A stretch of 64,000 nt of DNA from Stomoxys calcitrans. Taxonomy: Eukaryota; Arthropoda; Insecta; Diptera; Muscidae. A program made the position numbers and the translations under genes. This document shows positions 1 to 12,607 of this stretch, piece after piece. The notes under the pieces are model-generated. The model was not told where the DNA came from. It saw only the letters and a list, made by a program, of their open reading frames with translations, and made no database searches. Positions within the stretch are counted from its first letter, which is position 1; every line of letters begins with the position of its first letter. Where the stretch lies: assembly GCF_963082655.1 (NCBI RefSeq), contig NC_081552.1:49815280-49879279 (forward strand), given 5' to 3'.

Positions 1-295
1 GATCATCGTTAATGAGAAAAATGTATTCTCTATGAGAGCTATTTTTAGTGAGAAGAGAAAAATGTTTTCAAAATGTAGGGATTGCTCAATGAATATGCCA
101 AGTCGGCATATAACTTCAATTCACAAGAAAAAAATTAACAAAATTGTCCTTAGAAATAAAATGTTGACTTAATTGTCTATACCTAGTAATAACAAGTTGA
201 AAGAAAAATTCTATAGGTACAACCGTTGAGTGGAGCAACATGTTTTCATTTAGCTCCTCAAAAAAATATATACAGTGACTCACATAAGTATTTGT
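1..295. other. AT-rich stretch without a recognised gene
   Basis: No coding or RNA signal is visible. Parts resemble the 29-bp AT minisatellite found elsewhere (ataaaatgttgac near 155). It runs into the poly-T that precedes the A-family tail at about 296. Confidence 0.5.
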
Positions 296-1460
296 TTTTT
301 TTATACCCTCCACCATAGGAGGGGGGCATACCAATTTCGTCATTCTGTTTGTAACACCTCGAAGTATGCGTCTGAGAACCCGTAGAGTATATAAATTCTT
401 GATCGTCATGTCATTTTGAGTCAATCTAGCAATGTCCGTCCGTCCGTCTGTCTGTCGAAAGCACGCTAACTTTCGAAGGAGTAATGTTAGCTGCTTTGAA
501 TTTTGCACAAATACTTTTTATTAGTGTAGGTCAGTTGGGATTGTAAGTGGGCCAAATCGATCCATATTTTGATATAGCTGCCATATAAACCGATCATAGG
601 CCTTGACTACTTTAGCCTCTGGAGGGCGTAATTCTCGTCCGATATGACTGAAATTTTAAACGTGGTATTTTGGTATCACTTTCAATAACTGCGCTAAGTA
701 TAGTTCAAATCGGTCCATGTTTTGATATAGCTGCCATATAAAACGATCTTGGGTCTTGACCTCTTGAGCCTCTAGAGGGCGCAATTCTCGTCCGCTTTTA
801 CACGTAGTGTTTTGCTATCACTTCCAACTACTGTGTTAAGAATGATTCAAATCGGTTTATAATCTGGTATAGCTCTCATATAAACCGATCAGGGATCTTG
901 ACTTCTTGAGCCAATAGAGCCCGCAATTCTCATCCGGTTAGGCTGAAATTTTTCATGAGGTGTTTTGTTATGACTTCCAATAACTGTGTTAAGTATGGCG
1001 CAAATCGGTACATAACCTGATATAGCTGCCATATAACCGATCTGGGATCTAGACTTCTTGAGCCTCTAAAGGACACAATTCTCATCCGATTTGGATGAAA
1101 TTTTGTACAACGATTTCTCTGATGACCTTCACGTGTTGAATATGATCTGAATCGATCAATAGCTTGATACAGCTGCCATATAAAACTATCTCCCGATTTT
1201 GCTTCTTGAGCCCCTACAAGGCGCAATTCTTATCCGAATGAACTGAAATATTTCACAATGACTTCTACAATGTTCAGCATTCATTTATGATCCGAATCGG
1301 ACTATAATTTGATATAGCTCCAATAGCATAACAGTTCTTATTCATTATTCTTTGTTTGACTTAAAAGATATACCGCGCATAGAACTCGAACTCAAATGCG
1401 ATCCATGGTGGAGTGTATATAAGATTCGGCCCGGCCGAACTTAGCAAGCTCTTACTTGTT
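296..1460 (-). mobile_element. A-family repeat, reverse orientation
   Basis: On the minus strand the copy runs from the head (ttacttgttt boundary near 1460, with a GC-rich inverted repeat at about 1427-1440) to the tail (TATACCCTCCACCATAGG at about 302, reverse complement). Between them are diverged monomers carrying GATATAGCTGCCATATAAACC near 571, 725 and 1020. The gtccgtccgtctgtctgtcg tract near 435 is the tail tetranucleotide. Open frames here are chance frames through the monomers. Identification is by internal comparison with about 15 other copies in the window; the published family name is unknown to me. Confidence 0.75.
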
Positions 1461-1470
1461 TTTAAATTAT

Positions 1471-2213
1471 TTACAATATATGGGAGCTATCTCTAAATAT
1501 TGACCGATTTTGACGAAATTCCACACATAAGAGGACTTCAAATAAAACACTTCGTGCTAAATTTTGTAAAGATCGGACCAAAATGTTGGCTTCTACAGCC
1601 ATAAAAGGCCATATCGGATGAAAGATATATATGGAAGCTATATGTAAATCTGGCCCGACTTTGACACGCATGAAATCGTCAATTCGAACACATCTTGCTT
1701 AATTTTGTAAAGATCGGACCAAAATTGTAGCTTCTACAGCCTTAAAGAACCATATCGGATGAAAGATATATATGGGAGCTACATATAAATCTGGTCCAAT
1801 TTCGGCGAAATTTTCCACACAGATCAGGACGTCACATAAAACATCTCATGCTAAATTTTGTAAAGATCGGACCGAAACTGTGGCTTCTACAGGCTTAACA
1901 GGCCAGCCATATCGGATGAAAGATATATATGGGAGCTATATCTAAATCTGAACTAATTTTTTCCAAAGTTAAAAGTGTTCGTCCTTGAACCAAAAGAGAG
2001 ACTTGTGCAAAATTTCATGACAATCGGACAACAAATGCGACCTGTACCTTGATCACAAGCATACATGGACAGACAGACAGACATAGCTATATCGAATCAG
2101 GAAGTGATTCTTAGCCGATCGGTATACTTTTCAATGGGTCTAGCCCTTCTCCTTCTTAGCGTTGCAGCCAAAGGCACAAAGCTATAATACCCTGTACCAC
2201 AGTGGTGGTTGGG
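1471..2213 (+). mobile_element. C-family repeat, forward
   Basis: Four monomers carry TGGGAGCT or a variant at about 1481, 1632, 1773 and 1930, each followed by aaatctg, a Y-rich step, ttttgtaaagatcggac and ggcttctacagcc. The tail holds gacagacagacagacatagc near 2070, cgatcggtatac, and a final ataccctgtaccacagtggt hairpin. It matches the better preserved copy at 36.1-37.7 kb. There is no palindromic head, so the copy is 5' truncated or directly abuts the A copy to its left. Non-coding. Confidence 0.7.
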
Positions 2214-2950
2214 TTGAAGTACCCAAGGGGCCACCCCAAGCCAAAAACTTGTGTTTGGTGGGCCTCCGGTTTCTGAGGGGCCTCCGCACCCCCCAAAACA
2301 CCCCAGCGGGGCATTTTAACCAACTGGGACAATATGGATATGTTTGCGTGTTCCCACCCTCTTACCGTATATTTCAAAAACACTAGATCTCGGAGATGGG
2401 TGGTTCGATTTAAGCGAAATTTTGTATATCCTTTTATAGTAACCTAGAACCCAAAATTTGGATACCAAGTTTTGGGTTCTAGATTACCATGAGAGGGGGA
2501 TCCTAGGTGGGCCGCCCCACCTACCGAATACATATGTAGTCCAATCATGACCATATGAGACTCAAATGAAAGGCATTGAAGAGCCGAAAACGTACCCGAT
2601 ATCCAATTTTAGGACGAGGTGTTTTGGGGACCACCCTTTCCCCAAAACATCCCTAAATTAAACATATTTATCAACAATGGCAATATAGGGCTCACATGAA
2701 AGGCATTGGGGACTAGAGCATGAAATTGATTTCCATTTTCGCCACCAATTTTCTGGGGGTCCACCCCTTTCGCAAAACACCCCTCAAACAAGACTTTTTA
2801 CTCGCCATGGCAATATGGGGCTTAAATGAAATGTAATTAGGGGTAAAATACGAATCTGATATCCAAATGTGGGACCAAGTATTTGGGGACCACCCGTCCA
2901 AAAAACACCCCCAAAGATTGCACGATATCTCTGTATAGGCAAACAAATGA
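2214..2950 (-). mobile_element. E-family repeat fragment
   Basis: Units of about 125-130 bp contain caatatggggctcaaatgaa variants near 2685 and 2810, alternating with ggaccacccttccccaaaac. A sequence at 2385-2410 (agatctcggagatgggtggt) also occurs, reversed, near 20.52 kb. Orientation is set by the copy with intact ends at 60.9-61.9 kb. Several short frames are open on both strands because of the unit composition, and none resembles a protein family. Confidence 0.65.
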
Positions 2951-3515
2951 AAATGGAAGAATTACTATGCTATTGGAGTTATATCAGGTTATGTCCCGAT
3001 TCGGAGACCATGGTAAAAGTAATTGCGGAAAGGACCCAGGTTCGATTTATATGGCAGCTATATCAAAACATGGACCGATTTGGCCCCTTTACAATCCCAA
3101 GCGACCTGCACCTATGCAAATGCAAATTTTGCCCATCAACATTCCACTAAGGAACAGGGGCAAACTTCTGACATATCAATGAGTGCAGTCCGATTCAAGT
3201 TTTAAGCTCAATGATAAGGGGCCTCCGAGTTCGAATGGCGTGCTGCAGTGCGACACCTCTTGGAGAGAAGTTTTACATGGCTTAGTACCTTACAAATGTG
3301 GCCAGCATTAGGAGGGTAAAATCACCGCTGAAAATTTTTTCTGATGGTCACGCCAGGATTCGAACCCAGGCGTTCAGAGTCATAGGCGGACATGCTAACC
3401 TCTGCGCTACGGTGGTCACCTACACCTATATGATGTACCTATTCGTGCAAAATTGCAAGAGCCTAACTTTATTCCCTCGAAAATTAGCATGCTTTTGATA
3501 GACAGACAGACGGAC
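2951..3515 (+). mobile_element. A-family fragment split by a SINE
   Basis: 2951-3115 holds an A monomer (tatatggcagctatatcaaa at about 3048, then the cccaagcgacct stretch that precedes the tail). The continuation, cctattcgtgcaaaattgca with cagacagacggacgg, resumes at 3430-3515 after a SINE. Head and final tail are missing. Confidence 0.65.
3116..3417 (-). mobile_element. tRNA-derived SINE with 12-bp target duplication
   Basis: The minus strand begins with a tRNA-like head: a box A-like tagcgcagaggttagc (about 3394-3409 reversed) and box B gggttcgaatcc (about 3355-3368 reversed). A shared body of about 220 bp follows and ends in gcaaaatttgcatttgcat. The flanks acctgcacctat (3104-3115) and acctacacctat (3418-3429) differ at one base and are read as the target-site duplication. 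It sits inside an A-family copy, so it is younger than that copy. Confidence 0.8.
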
Positions 3516-5225
3516 GGATCCATTGTTCGATGAGTTCCAAATGGTATGATAAAATTTGAACTCCATTCTATAAAGGAGAGTTAAAAAAAATTTTTTTGAA
3601 AAAATTTCATTTTGAAATAAAATTGTGACAACATTTTTTAATTAATAAAATGTTGGCAAAATCTTTTTACATATTTTTCTTGTTTTTGTTTAAAGTTTTT
3701 TTTTCCTTTTCACTGTGCCTTTCTTTTGACCCATGTGCCTATAACTGATGCATTTTATTTATTTTGTCGCTTTGCTACCAAAACATTGACAATAAACCGC
3801 TTTAAAAATCCGCTGCAGTTCCATGATTGTCACTTATTTGATAAGACTTTAAACGACATCTCACCATCATTTGAATACAAAGCAGTAATGCATGCAGAAG
3901 TAGCTGTCTTTCTGTATGTCCCTCTGTCAATGCGTTTATGCATTCCCTTGGCCGGTCTGTCCGCCCTAATGCTTTAGCACAATTTGTATATTTTTTTTTT
4001 TTTTTAACGAAACAAACCTTCTGGCTTGAGCCGGCCGGAACGTGCACATTTCAATTGCGGTCACATAGCCAACCGGTCCCACATTCACTCACACACAATA
4101 TGTACAGCCAAGCAACAACCCACCATGAATGAGATTTTAATCGGGGAGCGACCTATGAAATGAATAAAATAGCCCATGAGTCATGTTGGTGACAGAGAAA
4201 AAAAAAAAAAAATTTGAACAAAATTCAACTCAAAGAAAATTTGTTATAAATCGTATAAAATTTAATTGTTCATAACAACTTCTCTGTGAGGTGTTGTTGT
4301 GGCTTGGCACAACAAATGAGCAAATTGTTTGTAAATGGCGGTATGTGGGGGCAGAGGGTTGGTTGATTAGACATGGAGGTAGGAAAGGGTACATGAACAT
4401 TATTGAGATGGGTTTTCTGGGGTATCTTGGAAATCATGTTTGCTGTCTCAACATCTGTTCAAATCTTTTCACAATCACATGGGAGGACAAGCAAGCGTAT
4501 GGACGGACACATAGATTTGATTTAGAAAACATGAGCCATACATACATACATACGTACACCATGGGGGCGTTGATGTGTTAAACATTTCGATACTTCTCTT
4601 ACAAATCACATTTGAAATTGTCTACTTCTTCAGTTAATCCATGCTATGTGTCTGTCTGTTTGTTTGGCCTAGCTGGACATTGAGAGTTTTCCGTTAGTTT
4701 CTGGTATTCCGTCCATCATATGCTGCCGGCTGGCCGACTCTCATGCTGCGTTGTGCCATTCATTTTTGCCTTCCAGTTTCTTTTTTGTGATTTGTGCAGA
4801 AATGAATTTGATTGGAATCAGTTTTGTGGCTTTGTGATGGCAGTTAAGCGCTGCTGTTGTTTACTCACTAACTCACGCCTTGATTGTTTTAATAAATTTT
4901 AATTTATTTTGTTTTTTGATTGATTCACTTTGAGAGCTCTCCCTCCGTTAAACGGTTCAATGAAAAATTTACTAAATAGACAATTTGATGGTTTCTTGGA
5001 ATCACAGCACGCCAAGGAATAAAGGCTCAAAGCAAATAAACAGACAATGCAAAAAATTAAAATTGTTGTTGTTGTACTGATAAACATCTGCTTCTCGAAT
5101 CAAAGACTAATTAACAAACTCAGAAACAAGCTCGCCAATTTTAAATAACTACAATTAATGTGGGTTATAGGAGATGACAAAATCAAGCAACCAATTTTTC
5201 TATTAAATCACAATTTTAAAAAAGA
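3516..5225. other. Low-repeat region, no gene recognised
   Basis: 3540-3720 is AT-rich and resembles the 29-bp minisatellite. From about 3720 to 5220 the sequence is not visibly shared with the rest of the window and includes short simple repeats (catacatacatacatacg near 4542; T and A runs near 3990 and 4200). Short open frames show no protein-family motif, splice pair or codon pattern that I would call coding. It could be intronic or intergenic host DNA. Confidence 0.5.
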
Positions 5226-5228
5226 AAC

Positions 5229-5915
5229 AAGTAAGGACGGGGTAAGGTCGGGCGAAGCCGACCTTTTCTGAACCGATTTCTGTTAATACCGGGAGTCATA
5301 AAAAAATTCTTTGTGTCAATTTTCGTATTAATTGGTTAACAAGTGATCAAATTATTGCAATACTGCTCCAAATTGGACGAACATATATATGGGAGATATA
5401 TCTGAACCGATTTTTAAAATTCAGTAATAATGTCGAGAGAAGAAGAATCGGTTTACAAATGACGATACAATTGTAATTTTAGTCCAAATGGGACAAACAT
5501 ATATATGGGAGATATATCTGAACCGATTTTGAAATTCACCAATAATGTCGAGAGAAAAAGAATCGGTTTACAAATGACGATACAATTCTAATTTTAGTCC
5601 AAATCGGACGAACATATGTATGGGAGCCATATCCAAATCTGAACCAGTTTTTTCCAAATTCAAAGGGCTTCGTCTCTAGACTCAAGAAAATACTTGCGCC
5701 AAATTTAAATACGATCGGATGAAAATGCGACCTTTACTTTGTACACAAATTATCATGGATTGACAGACAGACGGAGATAGCTAAGTCGAATCAGAATGTG
5801 ATTCTGAATCGATCGGTATACGTATCAATGGGTCTACCTCTCTTCCTTCTGGATGTTACAAACAAAATCACTAAGTTATTATTATTGCACCACAATAGTG
5901 GTGTAGGGTACAATT
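5229..5915 (+). mobile_element. D-family repeat, apparently full length
   Basis: It begins acaagtaaggacggggtaag, followed by a GC hairpin (GGTCGG-gcgaag-CCGACC, 5246-5263). Units of about 115 bp follow, marked by acatatatatgggagatata at 5381 and 5497 and a variant at 5612. The tail has gacagacagacggagatagc, atcgatcggtatacgtatca and a final gcaccacaatagtggtgtag hairpin. The plan (acaagta, hairpin head, tgggag-ctatatc units, gacagacggac tail, ggtggtg end) parallels A, B and C, so I treat it as a fourth branch with shorter units. Confidence 0.65.
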
Positions 5916-6008
5916 AGAAACAAAATTTGTCCAAAAACTTCTTTGTAAATAAATAAATAAATAAAATTTATAAAATTTATTTTATTTATTTTTACAAAAT
6001 TTTATATA

Positions 6009-6955
6009 TAACAAGTAAAAGCGTGCTAAGTTCGGCCGGGCCGAATCTTATATACCCTCCACCATGGATCGCATTTGTCGAGTTCGGCATCTCTTCTTAG
6101 GCAAAAAAGGATATAAGAATAGATTTCCTCTGCTATTAGAGCGATATCAAAATATGGTCCGGTTTGGACCACAATTAAATTATATGTTGGAGACCTGTGT
6201 AAAAGGTCAGCCAATTCGAATAAGAATTGCGCCCTTTGGGGGCTCAAGAAGTAAAATAGAGAGATCGATTTATATGGGGGCTGTATCGGGCTATAGACCG
6301 ATTCAAACCATAATAAACACGTATGTTGATGGTCATGAGAGGATCCGTCGTACAAAATTTCAGGCAAATCGGATAATAATTGCGACCTCTAGAGGCTCAA
6401 GAAGTCAAGATCCCAGATCGGTTAATATGGCAGCTATATCAGGTTATAAACCGATTTGAACCTTATTTGACACAGTTGTTGAAAGTAAGAATAAACTACG
6501 TCATGCAAAATTTCAGCCAAATCGGATAAGAATTGCGCTCTCTAGAAGCTCAAGAAGTCAAGTCCCAAGATCGATTTATATGGCAGCTATAGGAGGTTAT
6601 GGACCGATTTGGATCGTACTTGGCACAGTTGGTGGATATGATAACAAAACACGTCTTGCAAAATTTCATTGCAATCGGATAAGAATTGCGCACTCTAGAG
6701 GCTCAAGAAGTAAAGACCCAAGATCGGTGTATATGGCAGCTATATCAAAACATGGACCGATATGGCCCATTTACAATACCAACTGACCTACACTAATAAG
6801 AAGTATTTGTGCAAAATTTCAAGCGGCTAGCTTTACTCCTTCGGAAGTTAGCGTGCTTTCGATATACAGACGGACGGACAGACGGACTTACGGACGGACA
6901 GACGGGCGGACAGTCGGACATGGCTAGATCGACATAAAATGTGTGCTCACATATA
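6009..6955 (+). mobile_element. A-family copy joined to E (composite copy 1)
   Basis: The head acaagtaaaagcgtgctaag and palindrome TTCGGCCGGGCCGAA (about 6031-6045) lead into the tataccctccaccatgg motif and five or six monomers. The tail stops at cgacataaaatgtgtgctca and passes directly into E sequence, so the normal GGGTATAAAAA end is missing. The same A/E joint occurs at about 9612, so the two copies share this junction by descent. Confidence 0.75.
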
Positions 6956-7640
6956 GTACCCTAAAAATAAAAATTTGGTATCCAAATTTCGGATGGGGTA
7001 CCTAGGGGGCCGACCCACCCTGAAACCTACGAAATATATATTTAGACCAATCACGACAATATGGGACTCAAATGAAAGGTATTTAGGAAAAGAAAACGTA
7101 TCTGATATCCAATGGTCGGACCAAGTGTTAGGAGGACCACCCCAAAACACCCCTAAATCGGACATATTTAGCGACCATGGCAATATGGGACTCAAATGAA
7201 AGGTATTTCCGAGTAGAATACAAATATGGTATCCAAATGTGGGACCAAGTTAATGGGGGTCCACCCCTTCCCCAAAACACCTCCCAAAGAAGACTATTTA
7301 CTGACCACGGGAATATGGGGCTTATATAAAAGGTATTTGAATGTAGAATTAGAATCTGATGTCCAAATATAGGACCAAGTGTTTGGGGGGCCGCCTCTCA
7401 CCAAGAACATCCCCCAAAGCGGACAAATTTACGACCATACCAATATCGGGCTCAAATGAAAGGTCTTTGGGAGTAAAGCACGAATTTGATATCAATATTC
7501 GGGAAATATGTCTATGGGGCCACCCCACCCCCACAACACCACCCAAGTAGGAAGTATTTGCTGACTATTGCAATATGAGGCTCAAATAAGAGGGTTTCTA
7601 GAGTAGAACACGAATCCGATATATGTTTTCAAGGCCAACT
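6956..7640 (-). mobile_element. E-family repeat, internally deleted relative to 9.6-11.5 kb
   Basis: E units are marked by actcaaatgaaaggtattt near 7065 and 7190 and by variants near 7325 and 7455 (spacing 124-131 bp). The copy tracks 9618-10315 base for base over long stretches. At cactgagtggc it then jumps to agctagtgttttataaaac, which in the other copy lies about 1.15 kb further on (about 11475). Confidence 0.75.
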
Positions 7641-8567
7641 CACTGAGTGGCAGCTAGTGTTTTATAAAACTACATTGTTGACAAAATTTTGAATAGAAAT
7701 AAAATTATGACCAAATTTTATAAAAAAACCCCCACAGGGGTTGTTGTTTGTAACACCTCGAAATATTCGTCTAAGACCCCATCAAGTAGACATATTCTTG
7801 ATCGTCTCGACGTTCTGAGTCTATCTTGCCATGTCCGTCCGACCGTTTGCCGACATCACGATAGCGCGTAAAGCTAGCCACTGGAAATTTTGCACAGATA
7901 CTTAATATTGACGTAGGTCGTGGGGGATTGCAAATGGACCATATCGGTTCAGATTTAGATATAGCTTCTCTATAATGCGATCTACCGATTTGAATTCTTG
8001 ATTCCCTGGAAGCCGCAATTTTTGTCCGATTTGCCTGAAATTTTGCACATGGCGTTCTGTTATGGCTTCCAACAGCTGTGAGAAGTACACTCCAAATCGG
8101 TCTATAACCTAAAATAGCTCCCATGTAAACCGATCTTCCGACTTGACTTCCTAAGCCCTTCCAATCCGCAATTTTTGTGCGATTTGGTTGAAATTTTGTA
8201 TGTAGTGTTCTGTTGTGACTTCCAACAACTGGGTTAAGTACGGTCCGAATTGGTCTATTAGCTGATAAAGCTCCCGTATAAATCGATCTCCCAATAGTGC
8301 ATGTGGTGTTTCGGTATGCCTTCCAACAACTTTGCCATGCACAGTCCGAATCGGTCTATAACCTGATATAGCTCCCATAAAACCCGGTTTCTTGATTATC
8401 CTTGTTGGGTTCGCAGAAGCTTTGACTTTTGCTAGCTTGACAGAACTTTAATATGTAGAATAAAATTATGCCCTTCAACTAAATTTAGTTTGTAGAAATT
8501 TTCAGCAGAATCCATGGTGGTGGGTGGTCAAGGCTCGCCGCGGTCAAACTTAGCACGCTTTTACTTG
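7641..8567 (-). mobile_element. A-like (variant) repeat, reverse, with head at 8567
   Basis: After the E end come a short AT segment and tgtaacacctcgaaatattc, the reversed A tail. Diverged monomers follow (tatagctcccatgtaaaccg near 8112), then a degraded head near 8520-8567 (cttagcacgcttttacttgt). This places inverted A heads at both ends of the 6009-8567 block. Confidence 0.65.
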
Positions 8568-8697
8568 TTATGACTTACTTGATAGTTCCGGCTGCAGGTC
8601 AGTTAAGACAAAGTGTTTTTTGGGTGTTGCTTCAATTTATTTCCGATATTGACTTTATTTTGAGAAAATACAATAAACGATTCAGTAAAGTAAAAAA
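8568..8697. other. Spacer between the two composite blocks
   Basis: About 130 bp with no recognised repeat. It is unlike the sequence left of the first block, so the shared segment begins at the A head. Confidence 0.4.
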
Positions 8698-9612
8698 CAA
8701 GTAAAAGCGTGCTAAGTTCGGCCGGGCCGAATCTTATATACCCTCCACCATGGATCGCATTTGTCGAGTTCTTTTTCCGGCATCTCTTCTTAGGCAAAAA
8801 AGGGTATAAGAAAAGAGTTCTGCTATTAAAACGATATCAAGATATGGTCCGGTTCGGACCACAATTAAATTATATGTTGGAGACCTGTGTAAAATTTCAG
8901 CCAATTCGTATAAGAATTGCGCCCTTTGGGGGCTCAAGAAGTAAAATAGAGAGATCAATTTATATGGGAGCTGTATCAGACTATAGACCGATTCAAACCA
9001 TAAGAAACACGTATGTTGATGGTCATGAAAGAATCCGTCGTACAAAATTTCAGGCAAATCGGATAATAATTGCGACCTCTAGAGGCTCAAGAAGTCAAGA
9101 TCCCAGATCGGTTAATATGGCAGCTATATCAGGTTATAAACCGATTTGAACCTTATTTGACACAGTTGTTGAAAGTAAGAATAAACTACGTCATGCAAAA
9201 TTTCAGCCAAATCGGATAAGAATTGCGCTCTCTAGAAGCTCAAGAAGTCAAGTCCCAAGATCGATTTATATGGCAGCTATAGGAGGTTATGGACCGATTT
9301 GGATCGTACTTGGCACAGTTGGTGGATATGATAACAAAACACGTCTTGCAAAATTTCATTGCAATCGGATAAGAATTGCGCACTCTAGAGGCTCAAGAAG
9401 TAAAGACCCAAGATCGGTGTATATGGCAGCTATATCAAAACATGGACCGATATGGCCCATTTACAATACCAACTGACCTACACTAATAAGAAGTATTTGT
9501 GCAAAATTTCAAGCGGCTAGCTTTACTCCTTCGGAAGTTAGCGTGCTTTCGATATACAGACGGACGGACAGACGGGCGGACAGTCGGACATGGCTAGATC
9601 GACATAAAATGT
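8698..9612 (+). mobile_element. A-family copy joined to E (composite copy 2)
   Basis: Near-identical to 6009-6955, with a few substitutions and a shorter tetranucleotide tract in the tail. It starts at acaagtaaaagcgtgctaag after unrelated flanking DNA and passes into E at cataaaatgtgtgctcatag. The open frames at 8709-9149 and 9270-9476 are monomer frames, not genes. Confidence 0.75.
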
Positions 9613-11485
9613 GTGCTCATAGTACCCTAAAAATAAAAATTTGGTATCCAAATTCCGGATGGGGTACCTAGGTGGCCGACCCACCCTGATACCTACGAAA
9701 TATATATTTAGACCAATCGCGACAATATGGGACTCAAATGAAAGGTATTTAGGAAAAGAAAACGTATCTGATATCCAATGGTCGGACCAAGTGTTAGGAG
9801 GACCACCCCAAAACACCCCTAAATCGGACATATTTAGCGACCATATCAATATGGGACTCAAATGAAAGGTATTTCCGAGTAGAATACCAATATGGTATCC
9901 AAATGTGGGACCAAGTTTCTGGGGGTCCACCCCTTCCCCAAAACACCTCCCAAAGAAGACTATTTACTGACCATGGGAATATGGGGCTTAAATAAAAGGT
10001 ATTTGAATGTAGACTTAGAATCTGATGTCCAAATATAGGACCAAGTGTTTGGGGGGCCGCCTCTCACCAAGAACATCCCCCAAAAGGGAAAAATTTACGA
10101 CCATAGCAATATGGGGCTCAAATGAAAGGTCTATGGGTGTAAAGCACGAATTTGATATCAATATTCGGGAAATATGTCTATGGGGCCACCCCACCCCCAC
10201 AACACCACCCAAGTAGGAAGTATTTGCTGACTATTGCAATATGAGGCTCGAATAAGAGGGTTTCTAGAGTAGAACACGAATCCGATATATGTTTTCAAGG
10301 CCAACTCACTGAGTGGCCGCCCATCTGCCAAAACACCCCCCAAGCCGGTCATGTTTGCGGCCTATGGAAATATGGGGCTTAAATTAAAGGTATCTGATAT
10401 CAACATTAGGGACCAACTTTCTAGGGGACGTCCCACCACCATAACAACCCCCAAATAGGACGTATTTGCTCACCAAGACAATTTGAGTCTTAAAGAGAGT
10501 GGAACTAAATATTTATAGTTTTTAGGGCCAATACCCCAAACCGGAGATATTTGCTGACTTTTGCAATAAGGAGTTTAAATAAGATTAGAAAACGAATTTG
10601 ATATCCAATTTTAAGGCCAATGGCAATATGGGGTTCAAATAAATGATATATAAATATATGAGAATAGAGCACGTTGCTGATATATATTCCGGGCTTGGAA
10701 AAACACCCCTAAATCGGGAATTTTTCCGACCATGTCAATGTGAAGCTTAAATGAAAGGTATTGGGGTTTAGAGCAAGAATTGATACCCACTTTCGTGACC
10801 AATTTTCTGTGGGTCTTCCCTTATCCCGAAATACCCCACATACAGCAATTTTTTACTGACCATTGCAATATGGGGCTCAAAGAAAGGTATTTGAGAGCAG
10901 AATACGAATTTGATATCCAAATGTAGGACCATGTATTTAGGGCATCACCCCTTCCCCAAAACACCCCCCAAAATGTAAAAATTTTTTTACCATGCCAATA
11001 TGTGGCTCAAATGAAAGGTATTTGAGATTAGAAAACGAATTTGATAACCTATTTTGGGACCATGTGTTTGGGGGACGCCTCATCCTGTAAACTCCTCTTA
11101 AGCCAATGGCTTAAGAGCGAAGAGAGAGAGAGAAGAGCACCATGCTGATATTTTCTCAGGGCCAATTATCTGAGGACCACCTCTCCCCCTAAAACACCAC
11201 TAAATCAGACATCATGAGAATATCGTGCTGAAATGAAGTATTTAAAGGAGTACATGGAGTACACCTTACATCCAAACTTAAGTTCGTAGACCAATAAAGA
11301 TCATATGGGATTCAGATTAAGGCACTTTTATTGTTAAACTGTAAGTTAAGCGATGTACTATTTTCGTATCATGGTATTTCACTAAAAGCTTTTTAATTGT
11401 CGAAAATAAATATTCCAAGGAAATTGTTGTTCCACATAAATTAAAAGAAGGGTGCAGCTGAGCCTGCTCGGGTCAGCTAGTGTTT
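9613..11485 (-). mobile_element. E-family repeat, longest copy of the reverse set
   Basis: Roughly 13-14 units of about 125-130 bp, becoming more diverged to the right. The block ends with gcagctgagcctgctcgggt then cagctagtgttttat. Reversed, this gives an ACTAGCTGACCCGAGC start, which I take as the 5' end of the element because the same string recurs at 33.2 kb. No coding potential is seen. Confidence 0.7.
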
Positions 11486-11760
11486 TATAAAAGTACATTG
11501 TTGAGAAAATTTTGAATAGAAATAAAATTATGACCAAATTTTATGAAAAAAACCCCCCACAGGGGGTTGTTGTTTGTAACACCTCGAAATATTCGTCTAA
11601 GGCCCCCATCAAGTATACATATTCTTGATCGTCTCGACGTTCTATCTTGCCATGTCCGTCCGTCCGTCTGTCGAAATCACGATAGCGGTCGAACGCGTAA
11701 AGCTCGCCACTGGAAATTGTGCACAGATACTTCTTAAACCCTTACAATCCGCAATTTTTG
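11486..11760 (-). mobile_element. A-like tail fragment, second block
   Basis: It matches 7641-7905 (cattgttga-aaaattttg, then tgtaacacctcgaaatattc and gtccgtccgtctgtcg). After cacagatacttctta it skips to ccgcaatttttgtgcgattt, which lies near 8165 in the first block. The copy therefore has its own deletion and no head. Confidence 0.6.
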
Positions 11761-12165
11761 TGCGATTTGGAAATAAAATTTTGACAAAATTTTTTATAGA
11801 AATAACATTTTCACAAAATTTTCCATAGAAATAAAATTTTTAAAAAAATTTCAACGCAATTGGAATTTCGACAAAATTTCCATGGAAATAAATTTTGGCA
11901 AAATTTTCTTTAAAAATCAAGTTTTACAAGATTCGCTCGACAAAATTTTTTATACAAATAAAATTTTTACAAAATTTGCTGGAAAATGAAATGTTGACGA
12001 TATTTTCTTAAAAAATAATTAATTTTTCTTTAAAATAAATTTTTGACAAATTTTTCATTGCAATAAAATTTATAAAATTGTTTAGAAAAAGTTTTACCCA
12101 AATTTTTCCAAAAAAAAACAAACTTTGCTTTCTATGGAAACAAAATGTTTACAAAAGTTAAATTT
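11760..12165. repeat. Degenerate 29-bp AT minisatellite
   Basis: Diverged repeats of a unit like aataaaattttgacaaaat with intervening ttcca-tagaa, about 29 bp. It is the reverse-strand form of the array at 15.8-17.7 kb. Confidence 0.65.
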
Positions 12166-12605
12166 TTTGTTCTCACTTTATTCTGACATTTCTCCTTTGT
12201 TTGCATTTTTTTTTTAAGTATCTCTTCATAGTACACTTTAAGACAATTGAAAATATTCTGCAGTTAAGCCGCCGCATAAATCTTATCTCTGTGTTTCTTC
12301 AAATACCTATCCTACCTCAATGGGATATCCAAAATGCTGCATTGTCAGAAATATATTGTCCTGACTTACGCAGTCATTGCTGCTATCGGCGAGCACAAAT
12401 GACTTGACTTGTATTCTCAATCTTATTCGCAATTTAGTTTATTGCTCCATGCTCTGCTAAACAATTGTTTCGATAAAACATTTTCGAAATTTATTCGCCC
12501 AAAAATCGTTTCTTCTTTTCAATGCAAACAATTTGTCTTGTGAGCTCTTTTTGTGTGATTGTAGCCTCCTCTCCATAGAGGGGTATAAAACGCATAAAAC
12601 CAAAT
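12166..12605. other. Low-repeat region, no gene recognised
   Basis: No coding motif, RNA signal or family repeat is visible. Confidence 0.4.
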
Positions 12606-12607
12606 CC

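Noticed and set aside
2162..2386. Open frames on both strands in E-family DNA
   Set aside because: They mirror each other through the unit composition and have no family motif.
4291..4581. 96-residue frame in low-repeat DNA
   Set aside because: Ends in translated microsatellite (THTYIHTYT), lacks motifs and splice support.
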